A stretch of DNA of 64,000 bases, taken from NCBI RefSeq assembly GCF_000018545.1, contig NC_012586.1:868001-932000 (forward strand), read 5' to 3'. Of the stretch, positions 16,966 through 25,588 are shown in pieces. Below the pieces are notes generated by a model. The model did not search any database. It was not told where the DNA came from and saw only the letters and a program-made list of their open reading frames with translations. The stretch's first letter is position 1, and every line of letters begins with the position of its first letter. The position numbers and the translations under genes were made by a program. Source of the stretch: Sinorhizobium fredii NGR234 (GTDB lineage: Bacteria; Pseudomonadota; Alphaproteobacteria; Rhizobiales; Rhizobiaceae).

Positions 16966-18447
16966 ATGGCCAATTTACCAGAACAGAAGAGCTCGCGGGC
17001 GCGCCGCTTGACCGCCGCCCTGGCGGCTCTGTCCTCCGTTTCCGCACTCAGCCTTGCCGCTCTCGTCGCGGAACCCGTCGCCATGCACACAACGACGGGT
17101 ACCGGTTCGACGGTGCGGGCGGCCACAAACGCTGTGCAGCCGCCATCGGCGGCGGAGCCCGGCGACTTTGCCGACATCGTCGCCCGGGTGAAGCCGGCGG
17201 TCATCTCGGTGCGCGTGGAACTCGACGGAGCACAGCAGCAGGCCTCGTCCGACGAAGATGACGGCACTCCCGATCCCGACGCCGGGCAGGGCGTCATGAT
17301 GGGCGAAGGCTCGGGCTTCTTCATCTCGGCGGACGGCTATGCCGTGACAAACAATCACGTCGTCGACCATGCAAAGACCCTCGAGGTGATGACAAGCGAC
17401 GGCCGGAGCTACGACGCGACAGTCGTCGGCACCGATCCGAAGACCGATCTCGCCTTGATCAAGGTCGATGGCCGGGATCTGCCGCATGTCCGTTTCGCCG
17501 ACCGGCGGCCGCGCGTCGGCAATTGGGTGATCGCCATCGGCAACCCCTATGGGCTGGGCGGTACCGTCACCGCCGGCATCGTTTCGGCCGAAGGCCGCGA
17601 CATCGGCGCCGGACCCTATGACGACTTCATTCAGATCGATGCGCCGATCAATCGCGGTAATTCCGGCGGCCCGGCCTTCGACGTCAACGGCGACGTGATC
17701 GGCGTCAACACGGCGATTTTCTCGCCCTCCGGCGGCTCGGTCGGCATCGGCTTCGACATTCCGGCCGACACGGCGAAAGCCGTCATCGCCGAGTTGAAGG
17801 ACAAGGGCCATGTGACGCGCGGCTGGCTCGGCATCAAGGAGCAGCAGGTCACCGCCGACATCGCCGAGGGCCTCGGCCTGAAGGAAGCCAAGGGCGCCCT
17901 CGTCGACGAGGCGGATCCGGCCGGCCCGGCCGGCAGGGCCGGCATCCGGTCCGGCGATCTCATCATCGCGCTCGACGGCGCAACGATCAACGACCCGCGT
18001 GAACTGGCCCAGAGGGTCGGCGCGATGGCACCGGGCACGTCCGTCACGGTGAGCATCCTGCGCAATGGCGCACCAAAGGACCTCAGCTTCAGTCTCGCAA
18101 CGATGCCGGAGGAAAGCCCGGCTCCGGTCGAGACGGCCAGCGACGCCAGTGCAGCGCCGACCAGCGAGCAAGGCTTCGGGCTTCTGCTTGCGCCGGCAAC
18201 CAAGGTGGCAGGCTCCGGTGGCAAAGGCATGGTAGTTGTGGCCATCAATCCGAAGGGAGCAGCGGCGCAACATGGCCTGGAGGCGGGCGACGTCATTCTC
18301 GACGTCGGCGGCAAAGCGGTTTCGAGCGCCAGGGACTTCCGCCGTGATCTTGCGTCGCTTCGCAAGGAAGGCAGGGCGGCCGCGCTGCTCCGGATCCAGT
18401 CGGGCGACACGACGCGCTTCGTCGCCTTGCCGCTCGGCCACGCCTAG
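16966..18447 (+). CDS. Do-type (DegP/DegQ-like) periplasmic serine protease
   Basis: ATG 16966 has a strong AGAAGGAG site. The 493-residue protein begins with a signal peptide or anchor (residues ~15-40). The trypsin-like domain has the triad His131 (TNNHVVDH), Asp161 (KTDLALIKVDG) and Ser233 (GNSGGPAFD). Two PDZ domains follow, about residues 290-385 and 395-490. Such proteases degrade or refold damaged envelope proteins. A Gly/Glu/Asp-rich linker before the protease domain is typical of rhizobial Do paralogues. It is transcribed alone. Rhizobia carry several paralogues, so no specific deg symbol is given. Confidence 0.93.
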   Translation: MANLPEQKSSRARRLTAALAALSSVSALSLAALVAEPVAMHTTTGTGSTVRAATNAVQPPSAAEPGDFADIVARVKPAVISVRVELDGAQQQASSDEDDGTPDPDAGQGVMMGEGSGFFISADGYAVTNNHVVDHAKTLEVMTSDGRSYDATVVGTDPKTDLALIKVDGRDLPHVRFADRRPRVGNWVIAIGNPYGLGGTVTAGIVSAEGRDIGAGPYDDFIQIDAPINRGNSGGPAFDVNGDVIGVNTAIFSPSGGSVGIGFDIPADTAKAVIAELKDKGHVTRGWLGIKEQQVTADIAEGLGLKEAKGALVDEADPAGPAGRAGIRSGDLIIALDGATINDPRELAQRVGAMAPGTSVTVSILRNGAPKDLSFSLATMPEESPAPVETASDASAAPTSEQGFGLLLAPATKVAGSGGKGMVVVAINPKGAAAQHGLEAGDVILDVGGKAVSSARDFRRDLASLRKEGRAAALLRIQSGDTTRFVALPLGHA

Positions 18448-18483
18448 CGAGGGGACGGGCGGCCGGAGAGCGGAAAGACGGTC

Positions 18484-18666
18484 TTAGGCCATTCCGGCCG
18501 GGTCGCCGATCGGCAGAAGCGCGGGATCCGTCGGGCTCTTGCTGTCCTCCGGCTTTTTGACCGGCGGCTCCGCGGGCTTCTCCTGGCCGCGGTCCGGCTG
18601 GCCGAGCGTGTGCCGTGGTTCTCTCCGGTTTTCAGTGGGGGCGGGATTGGGATATAGCTTCGGCAT
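18484..18666 (-). CDS. Small Pro/Lys-rich hypothetical protein (60 aa), paralogue 1
   Basis: The product starts MPKLYPNPAP and ends PTDPALLPIGDPAGMA. It is almost entirely polar with many Pro, Glu and Lys residues and is probably disordered. A clear paralogue of identical length lies at 22339-22521, sharing the PVKKPED/PIKKPED core and the same C-terminus. Conservation of reading frame between two diverged copies is the best evidence that both are real genes. No function is known. Confidence 0.6.
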   Translation of the reverse strand: MPKLYPNPAPTENRREPRHTLGQPDRGQEKPAEPPVKKPEDSKSPTDPALLPIGDPAGMA

Positions 18667-18730
18667 GGCGTTTTCCTTTGCGAGGACAACCGCCATGGGA
18701 GGCTATGATTCCTCTACGTTGCTTCCTCAA

Positions 18731-18804
18731 GGTCCGCCTGCGCCACTTCGGCGAGCCGGTATGTTCGCGTCCTCCACTTCCGGCATCCCTCTTGCCGACA
18801 GGCA
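18731..18804 (-). pseudogene. Tail fragment of the subtilase-associated small protein
   Basis: The reverse strand encodes GMPEVEDANIPARRSGA, nearly the same as the C-terminus of the 87-residue protein at 25589-25852. Nothing else of that gene is present. It is the third and most decayed copy of this locus and lies directly upstream of hipB copy 1. Confidence 0.7.
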
Positions 18805-18980
18805 GAGAAAAGGCCCGCGCGCCAAAAGTGGTCGTTGCGGACGGATCGGATCTCCAAACGCAGAGGAAATGGACAATTGTGAGTCCTAAGACTGTAACAT
18901 GATATATGATTATATATAAGATGTCGCGTCGATACGGTTTTATATATCAGTATTGCATCGCTCTCTAACTCCCTATATAT

Positions 18981-19015
18981 TATCCTGTATGTTTCGCATC
19001 GTGCGATGCAGGATA
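18981..19015. promoter_or_regulatory. Candidate HipB operator
   Basis: TATCC (18981-18985) and GGATA (19011-19015) form an inverted pair around an inner palindrome GCATCG-TG-CGATGC, immediately before the hipB start. E. coli HipB binds TATCC/GGATA half-sites, though with closer spacing. The assignment is by analogy. Confidence 0.45.
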
Positions 19016-19020
19016 ATGAT

Positions 19021-19611
19021 ATGGCATATAAAACGGAGCATATAACGCAGCAGCTGCGGGCTGCGCGCGAAGCGCGGAAAATGAGCCAGCGCGAGTTGAG
19101 CGCACGATCGGGCCTGACGCAAAGCCATATTTCTCAGATAGAACGGGGCACCATGGAGCCCGGACTTGGCAGCCTAGTGGATGTGGCGCGCGCGCTCGAC
19201 CTCGAGATCGTCCTTGCCCCGAAAAAACTGATGCCGGCGATCCGCAACATCCTCTATAGCGCGCCGGCATCGACTGATGCCCTAACATCCGCCCAGCGCA
19301 AACTGGTGGGCCGCCTTGAGCGGTGGTTTGCGCAGCACAGGGGCGCGTTCGGTAGTGCTTCCGAGGCAGATACATTCAAAGATAGCCTCGCGCTCTTAAG
19401 GCATCTTCCTCTGTCAGCCGAGGACATGGACACATTCAAAGAGGCGACTGCACGCCTCGACCGGTCGCAGGCCGATCCACCGTCCCGTCAGGAACTGAGC
19501 AGGATCGCACATGCCGTAAGACACCTACGCAACGCCGCGGTGCACCGCGACCGTGACGACGGGGTCCCTCGCTCGGCCTATGCGCTGGATGAGGAAGACG
19601 ATAATGCCTAA
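19021..19611 (+). CDS. hipB: HipB-like XRE antitoxin with C-terminal extension
   Basis: ATG 19021 (MAYKTEHITQ) is preferred, with AGGA upstream; ATG 19006 is in frame. The N-terminal ~75 residues form a Cro/C1 helix-turn-helix (LRAAREARKMSQRELSARSG, then LTQSHISQIERG). The remaining ~120 residues are a helical extension not found in classic 88-residue HipB. It should repress the operon and neutralise HipA. Its stop codon overlaps the hipA start by eight bases. Confidence 0.88.
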   Translation: MAYKTEHITQQLRAAREARKMSQRELSARSGLTQSHISQIERGTMEPGLGSLVDVARALDLEIVLAPKKLMPAIRNILYSAPASTDALTSAQRKLVGRLERWFAQHRGAFGSASEADTFKDSLALLRHLPLSAEDMDTFKEATARLDRSQADPPSRQELSRIAHAVRHLRNAAVHRDRDDGVPRSAYALDEEDDNA

Positions 19612-20833
19612 GGTCACGGTACTCGATGTCAGGCTGTATGGGGAACCGGTTGCGACCCTTACGAATCTGCAGGACCGGCGCACCATCTTCGCTTTCAACG
19701 ATTCTTATGTCGAAGACCAAAAGCGGCCGACGCTTAGCCTGTCCCTGAAAGACGCGTTCGGGGCGCTCATCACGAAGTTCAGGCCGTACAACATGGTGGT
19801 CCCGCCCTTCTTCTCGAACCTACTGCCGGAAGGACCGCTACGCAAATACCTCGCTCATCGTGCGGGTGTGAAGCCGTCGCGGGAATACTGCCTGCTCTGG
19901 ATGCTCGGCCGCGACCTGCCTGGGGCTGTGACGGTGCATCCCTCCGAAGGGGATGACGCGCCTCAGGATGACGAGCAGGCGATCGTCGAGGCGCGGCCGA
20001 ACGCGCTACGCTTTTCGCTGGCGGGTGTGCAGCTGAAATTCTCGGCCTTTAAGAACGACAATAAGGGCGGCGGCTTGACCATTCCGGCCGAGGGCACGGG
20101 TGGCTCGTGGATCGTGAAGCTGCCGTCCCAGCAATATAGCGGCGTGCCCGAGAACGAGTTTGCGATGATGACCATCGCCCGCATGATGGGCATGGACGTG
20201 CCCGAGATCCAGCTGGTTGATCTCGATGCCGTGAGCGGCCTGCCGCAGGGGGTGGGCGAACTGCACGGGCAGGCGCTGGCGATCAAGCGTTTTGACCGCA
20301 CGTCGGAGGGGCCGGTGCATATCGAGGATTTTGCGCAGGTCTTCGGCGTCTTTCCCGACCATAAATACGATAAGGGCAATTACCGGATGATCGGCCGCGT
20401 ACTGGGGATCGAAACCAGCACGGCCGATGTGGCGGAATTCATCCGGCGGCTAGTCTTCAGCACGCTGATCGGCAATGGTGACATGCACCTGAAGAACTGG
20501 TCGCTCATTTATCCTGATCGCCGCACCCCTGCGCTCTCGCCAGCGTATGACCTGTTGTCGACTATCCCTTACATCGAGGGGGAAGATACCGCGGCGCTCA
20601 ATTTCTCCCGCACCAGAAAGATGGCGGCACTGTCGAAGGACGAGCTGGCGCATCTGGCTGCGAAAGCGGAGCTTTCCGAAAAGCTGGCGATCGACACCGC
20701 ACGCGAGACCGTTGAACGTTTTAGGGCCGTATGGGAGGCGGAAAAGAAGAACCTGCCGATGGCAGCCAAGGTCGCCGACACGATCGATACGCACGCACCG
20801 ACGGTCGAGCTGTATCGCGAGTTCGCGAAGTAG
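19604..20833 (+). CDS. hipA: HipA-family serine/threonine kinase toxin
   Basis: This 409-residue protein has the N-terminal HipA domain (SLSLKDAFG, then PPFFSNLLPEGPLRKYL) and the kinase core. Visible motifs are FSLAGVQLKFSA (Gly-rich loop), WIVKLPS (ATP-binding Lys), the catalytic loop GNGDMHLKN near residues 290-298, and AYDLLS as the DFG-equivalent. All key residues appear present, so the kinase is probably active. HipA kinases phosphorylate translation factors such as glutamyl-tRNA synthetase; the target here is unknown. It is coupled to hipB by overlap. Confidence 0.93.
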   Translation: MPKVTVLDVRLYGEPVATLTNLQDRRTIFAFNDSYVEDQKRPTLSLSLKDAFGALITKFRPYNMVVPPFFSNLLPEGPLRKYLAHRAGVKPSREYCLLWMLGRDLPGAVTVHPSEGDDAPQDDEQAIVEARPNALRFSLAGVQLKFSAFKNDNKGGGLTIPAEGTGGSWIVKLPSQQYSGVPENEFAMMTIARMMGMDVPEIQLVDLDAVSGLPQGVGELHGQALAIKRFDRTSEGPVHIEDFAQVFGVFPDHKYDKGNYRMIGRVLGIETSTADVAEFIRRLVFSTLIGNGDMHLKNWSLIYPDRRTPALSPAYDLLSTIPYIEGEDTAALNFSRTRKMAALSKDELAHLAAKAELSEKLAIDTARETVERFRAVWEAEKKNLPMAAKVADTIDTHAPTVELYREFAK

Positions 20834-21208
20834 TGCCTTGCCGCTTGGATGGCTCGGCTGCCCTCCTCAGCCGCTCGTCTGGCGTCGGCTGACAGCCAAC
20901 ACCGCAGCGTGGCGGCGATGGGCAATGGCGTTGAGGGACATGTTCAGGCTGCAGAAGTCGACGGTAGACACGGCAGACCGGCGGCCGAAAAGGCCGCGGG
21001 AAGATCAAAGCTGTATGCGCATCATCCTGAACATGACGCAGGCTCTTACCTGGACTTTCCGCAGAAGTCGATCGGAGGACGGGCATATGGTTAACTGGCG
21101 AGTGTGTGAGGCAACTATCATGGCGGCCCAGTTCAATCGCCCTATTACGCAGCTTGAATATGTTGCTCAGTTGGGCTACATACTTATCAAAGTCGATTGG
21201 AGGCAAAA
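20834..21208. other. Intergenic with one GC hairpin
   Basis: No gene is recognised. A perfect hairpin GCGGCC-GAAAA-GGCCGC lies at 20981-20997 but has no T tract, so it is at best a weak terminator for hipA. Confidence 0.4.
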
Positions 21209-21490
21209 ATGGCTGCAAACGCATATGTGCGCGCCCGCATTGAACCTTCGGTGAAGGATAGCGCCGCCTTGGTGCTCGATAGTCTCGGACTGACCACCTC
21301 GGATATCATCCGGATCGTTTTGACCAGGATCGCCCGAGATAAAGCTCTTCCCGTCGAGTTGACTCGACCGAACGCCAAAACAATCGCTGCGATGGAGGAA
21401 GCAAGAGCCATCAAGGCGGGTCACGGCAAGCATTTTGATACTGCTGGTGAGTTGTTTGAGTCACTCGAGGGACACAAGGTTGTCAAGTGA
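21209..21490 (+). CDS. RelB/DinJ-family antitoxin
   Basis: ATG 21209 follows TTGGAGG at good spacing. The 93-residue protein has the ribbon-helix-helix start MAANAYVRARIEPSVKDSA and the conserved LGLTTSDIIRIVLTRIARDKALP segment of RelB/DinJ antitoxins. The N-terminus should bind operator DNA and the C-terminal helix should bind the toxin. The toxin gene overlaps its 3' end. Confidence 0.9.
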   Translation: MAANAYVRARIEPSVKDSAALVLDSLGLTTSDIIRIVLTRIARDKALPVELTRPNAKTIAAMEEARAIKAGHGKHFDTAGELFESLEGHKVVK

Positions 21491-21815
21491 TAAGAAACGA
21501 GCAAAGTCCGCTTCCAGCAAGCGGGCTTCGCTGCCGCGGCAATCAAGTCATACCAAGCAGTTTCAAAAAGATTGGGAGCGCCTTTCCAGGTCTGGCCGAT
21601 ATGACATGGTCGCACTGAAGAAAGTCCTGGGTTTGATCGTAGACAACGATGACCCTCTGCCGGCTGAGCTGAAAGACCACGAGCTGACGGGTGATTGGAA
21701 AGATCATCGAGAATGTCATATCGGCGGTGATTTTCTCCTCATCTACACGTTGGACGAAAGAAAGAACCTGGTTGTGTTCGTGGCCGCTGGGACACACGCC
21801 GAACTTTTTGAATGA
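21480..21815 (+). CDS. YafQ-family (RelE superfamily) mRNA interferase toxin
   Basis: The likely start is TTG 21480, overlapping the antitoxin stop by eleven bases. No ATG lies between there and the conserved domain. From HTKQFQKDWERL the product matches YafQ-type toxins: KDHELTGDWKDHRECHIGGDFLLIY, then GTHAELF. The catalytic His and Asp residues of YafQ have equivalents here (DHEL, DHRECHI, GTHAELF). Such toxins cut mRNA on the ribosome. The Ser/Lys/Arg-rich first ~25 residues are unusual and may be partly untranslated if a later start is used. Confidence 0.87.
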   Translation: MSSDKKRAKSASSKRASLPRQSSHTKQFQKDWERLSRSGRYDMVALKKVLGLIVDNDDPLPAELKDHELTGDWKDHRECHIGGDFLLIYTLDERKNLVVFVAAGTHAELFE

Positions 21816-21958
21816 AGCATTCGCTCAGACGGTCCCACGGACCTACCTCGGCCTAAACTCCAATCGTTCAGCCAGACGTCGCCTGTGCCGCAGCCGCCAA
21901 CCGACGTATCAGGGCTATCGATGCCAATCCGATTCGATGCTAGAAATTGTGTTTTGAT

Positions 21959-22244
21959 TCAGTAATTTAATTGGAGTTTGGTGGTTTTTTGCTGCCTAAT
22001 GCCGTTCCATTGCACGTCCTCGAGAAGCTCCACATAGATCGGCGCCTCACCCCCGCTATGGGCCCTTGCCAGCCGGAAGGCGGCTTCCGGTTCCATTTCC
22101 TCGCCGGGAAAGATAACGTCATCCTTCGGCGGGTCGATGACCTGCCGTACATACCCCCGGATTTCATCGCCGTAGCGGTAGAGCTTGACAATGATTTGCG
22201 CCCGGAACCGGCTTGTCGCGCAGCAGTTGGATCAGCATGCGCAT
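21959..22244 (-). pseudogene. Small hypothetical gene broken by a frameshift
   Basis: ATG 22244 begins MRMLIQLLRD, but the coherent remainder, from RAQIIVKLYRYGDEIRGYV through EEMEPEAAFRLARAHSGG to YVELLEDVQW and a stop at 21959, is in another frame. That second frame has an in-frame stop just upstream and no usable start of its own. Joining the two near 22216 gives a protein of about 94 residues. The acidic, balanced composition of the second part looks like a real cytoplasmic protein. No function is known. Confidence 0.55.
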
Positions 22245-22338
22245 CTCTCCTCTCAAGGAGGCGGCGCTCTGTATCGCAACCCAAATGGGGAATAGATGTT
22301 CCCCCCCCGGGCTGCGATGTCTCGCGCTTGTCTATCGG

Positions 22339-22521
22339 TTAGGCCATTCCGGCCGGATCGCCGATCGGCAGAAGCGCCGGATCCGTCGGATCCTTGGTGT
22401 CCTCCGGCTTCTTGATCGGCGGATCGGGGGACTTCTCGAGGCCTCGATCCGGTCGGCCGGGGATTCCTTGCGGCTCTCTCGGCGTTTCGGCAGGGGCGGG
22501 GATCGGATCTTGCTTCGGCAT
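22339..22521 (-). CDS. Small Pro/Lys-rich hypothetical protein (60 aa), paralogue 2
   Basis: It starts MPKQDPIPAPAE and ends PTDPALLPIGDPAGMA, the same 16-residue tail as paralogue 1 at 18484-18666, with about two thirds identity overall by eye. AGGAG-like bases precede the start. It is likely disordered and soluble. The two copies flank the hipBA and relBE-type modules. Confidence 0.6.
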   Translation of the reverse strand: MPKQDPIPAPAETPREPQGIPGRPDRGLEKSPDPPIKKPEDTKDPTDPALLPIGDPAGMA

Positions 22522-22700
22522 TGGCGAACTCCTTTCGAAGAGACAACGACCATGGGAGACGATGGTTCCTGACCTTGCTTTCCTCGAATTGCGCGGGAAA
22601 CCTTGGTCGGCGACCACGAGTATGCGCCGCATTGCCAGCGACCGGTCGGCTGACTCAGCCGACAGTCCGACTTCCCCAAATCCTATCCGAGCGAACTTCC

Positions 22701-22992
22701 CTAGAAGGCGCTGTTCGCCCAATCCTCGTGTCCGCAACGCACGCGGACAATGAAAATATCTTCGTCGGACTCGGTCTGGTAGATAACGAGTTGCGCCTTG
22801 AAGGTGGATGCGCATCGGCGCGATAACTCTTGGCGCTCACATGCGATGCGGGGGTTGGCCGCGATCAGAGCGGAGATACTGAAAAGCTCGTCATGACACC
22901 GTCTCGCCTGCGCGGCACCTAAAGAGGCGGACGCCTTCCTCGGCGATCACGATAATGTCTTCTTCTGCCGCGAGGGAAAGCCGAAATCCCAT
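22701..22992 (-). pseudogene. parE: ParE-family toxin, frameshifted
   Basis: The frame from ATG 22992 reads MGFRLSLAAEEDIIVIAEEG and then terminates early. A second frame carries the rest: FGAAQARRCHDELFSISALI, then FKAQLVIYQTESDEDIFIVRVR and a C-terminal NSAF-stop at 22701. Together they make one complete RelE/ParE-fold toxin of about 96 residues. The shift falls near CTCTTTAGGTGCC, where a base has been gained or lost. The ATG overlaps the parD stop (TAATG), as in functional parDE operons. The toxin should be inactive unless the shift is a reading error. Confidence 0.8.
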
Positions 22993-23246
22993 TATCGGGG
23001 GTTGCGCGGGGGTTCAGCCCGCGCTAGCGCCGCAGAGAAAAGTTCGTCCTTTGAGCGATTTCCAGCACCGCTTTTCAGTCCATCATCGACAAAGCGCTGC
23101 ATTATGACAATCTTGTCATTCCGCTCTTGGTCCCTGCGGATGAGATCGCGCACATAGTCGCTGGCGTTCGCATAGCGGCCTGTTCGCGTCTGTGCTTCCA
23201 CCCAATCCTTCATGGGGTCGGGCAAAGATACGTTCACCGTGGCCAT
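22992..23246 (-). CDS. parD: ParD-family antitoxin
   Basis: The start at 23246 (MATVNVSLPDPMKDWVEAQ) gives 84 residues; upstream in-frame starts add a non-conserved leader. The N-terminus is a ribbon-helix-helix fold with the ParD motif RTGRYANASDYVRDLIRRDQ. The C-terminal tail should wrap the toxin. It looks intact although its toxin gene is frameshifted. Confidence 0.9.
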   Translation of the reverse strand: MATVNVSLPDPMKDWVEAQTRTGRYANASDYVRDLIRRDQERNDKIVIMQRFVDDGLKSGAGNRSKDELFSAALARAEPPRNPR

Positions 23247-23397
23247 GTCGGTCTCCATACCTACGACCAGAATGGCACGCTTTGGCAAAACTTTGTCAAA
23301 TTCAGGCGTGTTCAGAAACCCACGAGCGTCCTTTCCGTTTCGGGAAGGAACTCCCTGACGCCCCATGATTGATCGAGGGTCTTAAAGCATGGCAACG

Positions 23398-24192
23398 CTA
23401 TTCAGACTCCGCCTTCTTCCTGGCGGTCGCGGGCGGCTCCGTTGTCAGCTTGAACTTGGCCATTTCCGCCGATGTCAGATAGTGGAGCCGGTCCGGCGGC
23501 GTTTCGAGTGCGTTGATCCAGAGCCCGGCGCCTACCCCCATCGTGTCGAGATGGCGGGTCACTCGGGCCGTGGTGGATTGTGCTGCCGACATCGCTTGAT
23601 CCGCCGTTTGCCGGCCGCTGCCGCCATTGAAGACCTGGTGCACGCCGACGATCGCATCCTTTTCGGCGACACGGCTCACGCCGCCCGCAAAGATGATCGG
23701 GCAGGAGGACGCGCAGAGCGCTCGCGAGGCCACCTTGGTCCCAAGCTTCCTTTCGCGGATCAGGCTCGAAATCGCCAAGGCGTCGTCCACCGAGCCGCCG
23801 GGAGAATTGAGCGCCACCGTCTTCACATATTCGCCACGCGCGGCAATCTCCTCTGCGAAGCGTGCGCTTGCGCCGGGATCGATCGTGCCTTCGGCGAGCA
23901 AGACGCCGCCGGATGCGAGTTCGAATGTCATCGGCCGCCGCAGCACTTCCTCCGGGCTTGCGGGCTGGACGCGCGGAGTGGTCGGCCCGCCTTCGGTCAG
24001 CGCCGGCGGCAGGAGGGGCCGGTTCTCATGGAATGGATCGAACGCTGGCAACTCGGCATTCATCGCCGTCAAGTCGCGCACGTCGACCAGCAGGAAGACC
24101 GTCGCAGCCGATAGCAGTGCGTAGAAGGCGCCGCGCATCAGCACGCCGTCGTCGAGCCGCATCAGCGCCTTGAAAGTGTCATCGATCCTCAT
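23398..24192 (-). CDS. ClpP-like periplasmic/membrane-anchored serine peptidase-fold protein
   Basis: Start MRIDDTF at 24192 gives 264 residues; MQRIARM at 24210 is an alternative. One hydrophobic segment (GAFYALLSAATVFLLV, residues ~22-38) anchors or exports it. The rest has the crotonase/ClpP fold: VALNSPGGSVDDALAIS, and SRALCASSCPIIFAGG with the nucleophilic Ser position, and VGVHQVF with the His position. It overlaps the upstream membrane-protein gene by 14 bases. This pairing suggests a joint envelope role, perhaps regulated proteolysis, but no substrate is known. Confidence 0.75.
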   Translation of the reverse strand: MRIDDTFKALMRLDDGVLMRGAFYALLSAATVFLLVDVRDLTAMNAELPAFDPFHENRPLLPPALTEGGPTTPRVQPASPEEVLRRPMTFELASGGVLLAEGTIDPGASARFAEEIAARGEYVKTVALNSPGGSVDDALAISSLIRERKLGTKVASRALCASSCPIIFAGGVSRVAEKDAIVGVHQVFNGGSGRQTADQAMSAAQSTTARVTRHLDTMGVGAGLWINALETPPDRLHYLTSAEMAKFKLTTEPPATARKKAESE

Positions 24193-25486
24193 GCGAGCGA
24201 TCCTTTGCACGCGTTCTCGGGTCGAGATTGGTGATGTTGTTCAGTTCCTCCGCTTTGCTCTCGGCTTCCGCTTGCGTGACCATCTCTCCGAGATTGGCGC
24301 CATTCGCGGTTACCGCTCGCTGCACGTCCAGCGCTTGCAGAAGTTCGGCAGCCGTGATGCGCTCGGCAAAGGGCAGCTTCTCCTCCTGTTTGCGGATCGC
24401 CCCATGCACGGCAGCAAGAATGAAGACGAGCACGCCCGGCAGCAGATCGATGGAAATCGCTCCGGCCCAGGCCGGAATGAAATCGGCCGCATAGCGCAAC
24501 ACGGCCTCGGCGGAGGAAAGCGGGACGAAGCGCCGCTCCGCCACCGGCGTCCGGGCCAGGATTTCGTCGGCCGCTTCGGAGAGCACCTTGGACTGCGCCG
24601 CCACGGAGGCCCGCACCGTCTCCATCACCTGGTCCTGGCGGTTGACGAGGTCGGCATCGCCGCCATCGGCCACCGGTGCGATAAAGCCGAGCGACAGGTC
24701 GTCCGCGGCGCGGCGGATCGAAGGTGCAATCGAGGTCTGGCCCAACGAGGCGATGACGCCTGTGAGCGCCACAACTTCCGAGGAGAACTGGTCGGCACGC
24801 GGTTCGATCGCACCTGGTGCGGATACGAGCGTGCGCATCGTTTCGAGCCGCTTCTGCCCTTGGCCGAACAGCGTCGTCACCTGTTCGCGGGAGGCGTTGA
24901 TGCCATTTTCGAGCTCCTTCGTCTGCGCTGACATTTGCGTCAGAAGCTGCACGACGCTTCCCGCTCCCGTAGTCCCGGTGAGCGCACCCGTCTGCCGCTC
25001 CGAAGCCGCAAGCTGGGCGAAGCGTTCGGAGGCACGCTGGATGTCGGGCAGCAGGCTCTGGGCGGCAAGGGCGTTCTGGTGCGCCTGATCGAGGTCGGCA
25101 GTATAGTCCTCCACCGTTTGCGCCAGATGTTGTTCGAGCGCGGCCGAACCGGCCAGCGCCGCCGCATTGAGCCAGCTTGACATGGCGATGATCATGGCGG
25201 CGCCCAAAGCCATTACGCCAAGCATCGCAGCCCGACCCGTATGGGTAATCACATGCGGATAGAAGCGGGCCATATAGGTCCAGAAGGCATAGATTCCGAC
25301 GGAGACCGAGGCTGAATAGATCATCGCCGCGAAGAAGACCGCGGTCGCCGAGCCGTCGAGAATGCTGCGCACGCCGAGATAGGTATAGACGCCGGAGGCG
25401 AGCGCCAGCGCCGCAAGCGCAAAGCGCGTCATGGTTTCGACAGCCGCGACGCCGTCGTGCAAACGTTGGGATGCGCCGACTGCCAT
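24179..25486 (-). CDS. Conserved-type inner membrane protein with long coiled region
   Basis: This 435-residue protein has three N-terminal hydrophobic segments (residues ~20-110), a long periplasmic helical region rich in Gln, Ala and Glu (residues ~115-330), and one further membrane segment (WAGAISIDLLPGVLVFILAAVHG). A charged cytoplasmic tail follows. I do not recognise a named family. It is the upstream partner of the ClpP-like gene, overlapping it by 14 bases. An adaptor or sensor for that peptidase is a reasonable inference. Confidence 0.65.
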   Translation of the reverse strand: MAVGASQRLHDGVAAVETMTRFALAALALASGVYTYLGVRSILDGSATAVFFAAMIYSASVSVGIYAFWTYMARFYPHVITHTGRAAMLGVMALGAAMIIAMSSWLNAAALAGSAALEQHLAQTVEDYTADLDQAHQNALAAQSLLPDIQRASERFAQLAASERQTGALTGTTGAGSVVQLLTQMSAQTKELENGINASREQVTTLFGQGQKRLETMRTLVSAPGAIEPRADQFSSEVVALTGVIASLGQTSIAPSIRRAADDLSLGFIAPVADGGDADLVNRQDQVMETVRASVAAQSKVLSEAADEILARTPVAERRFVPLSSAEAVLRYAADFIPAWAGAISIDLLPGVLVFILAAVHGAIRKQEEKLPFAERITAAELLQALDVQRAVTANGANLGEMVTQAEAESKAEELNNITNLDPRTRAKDRSHEDR

Positions 25487-25588
25487 GGGGAAGATCTCCG
25501 CGAAGGAATGTATTCCTTAACTGAGAATTAAGAAGCGGGCGGAATAAAGGCCGCGGCCTACCACCAATGGCGTAACAGGTGTGGGACG

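Noticed and set aside
24179..25486. Methyl-accepting chemotaxis protein
   Set aside because: The helical periplasmic region suggested it, but no HAMP domain or conserved signalling hairpin is present.
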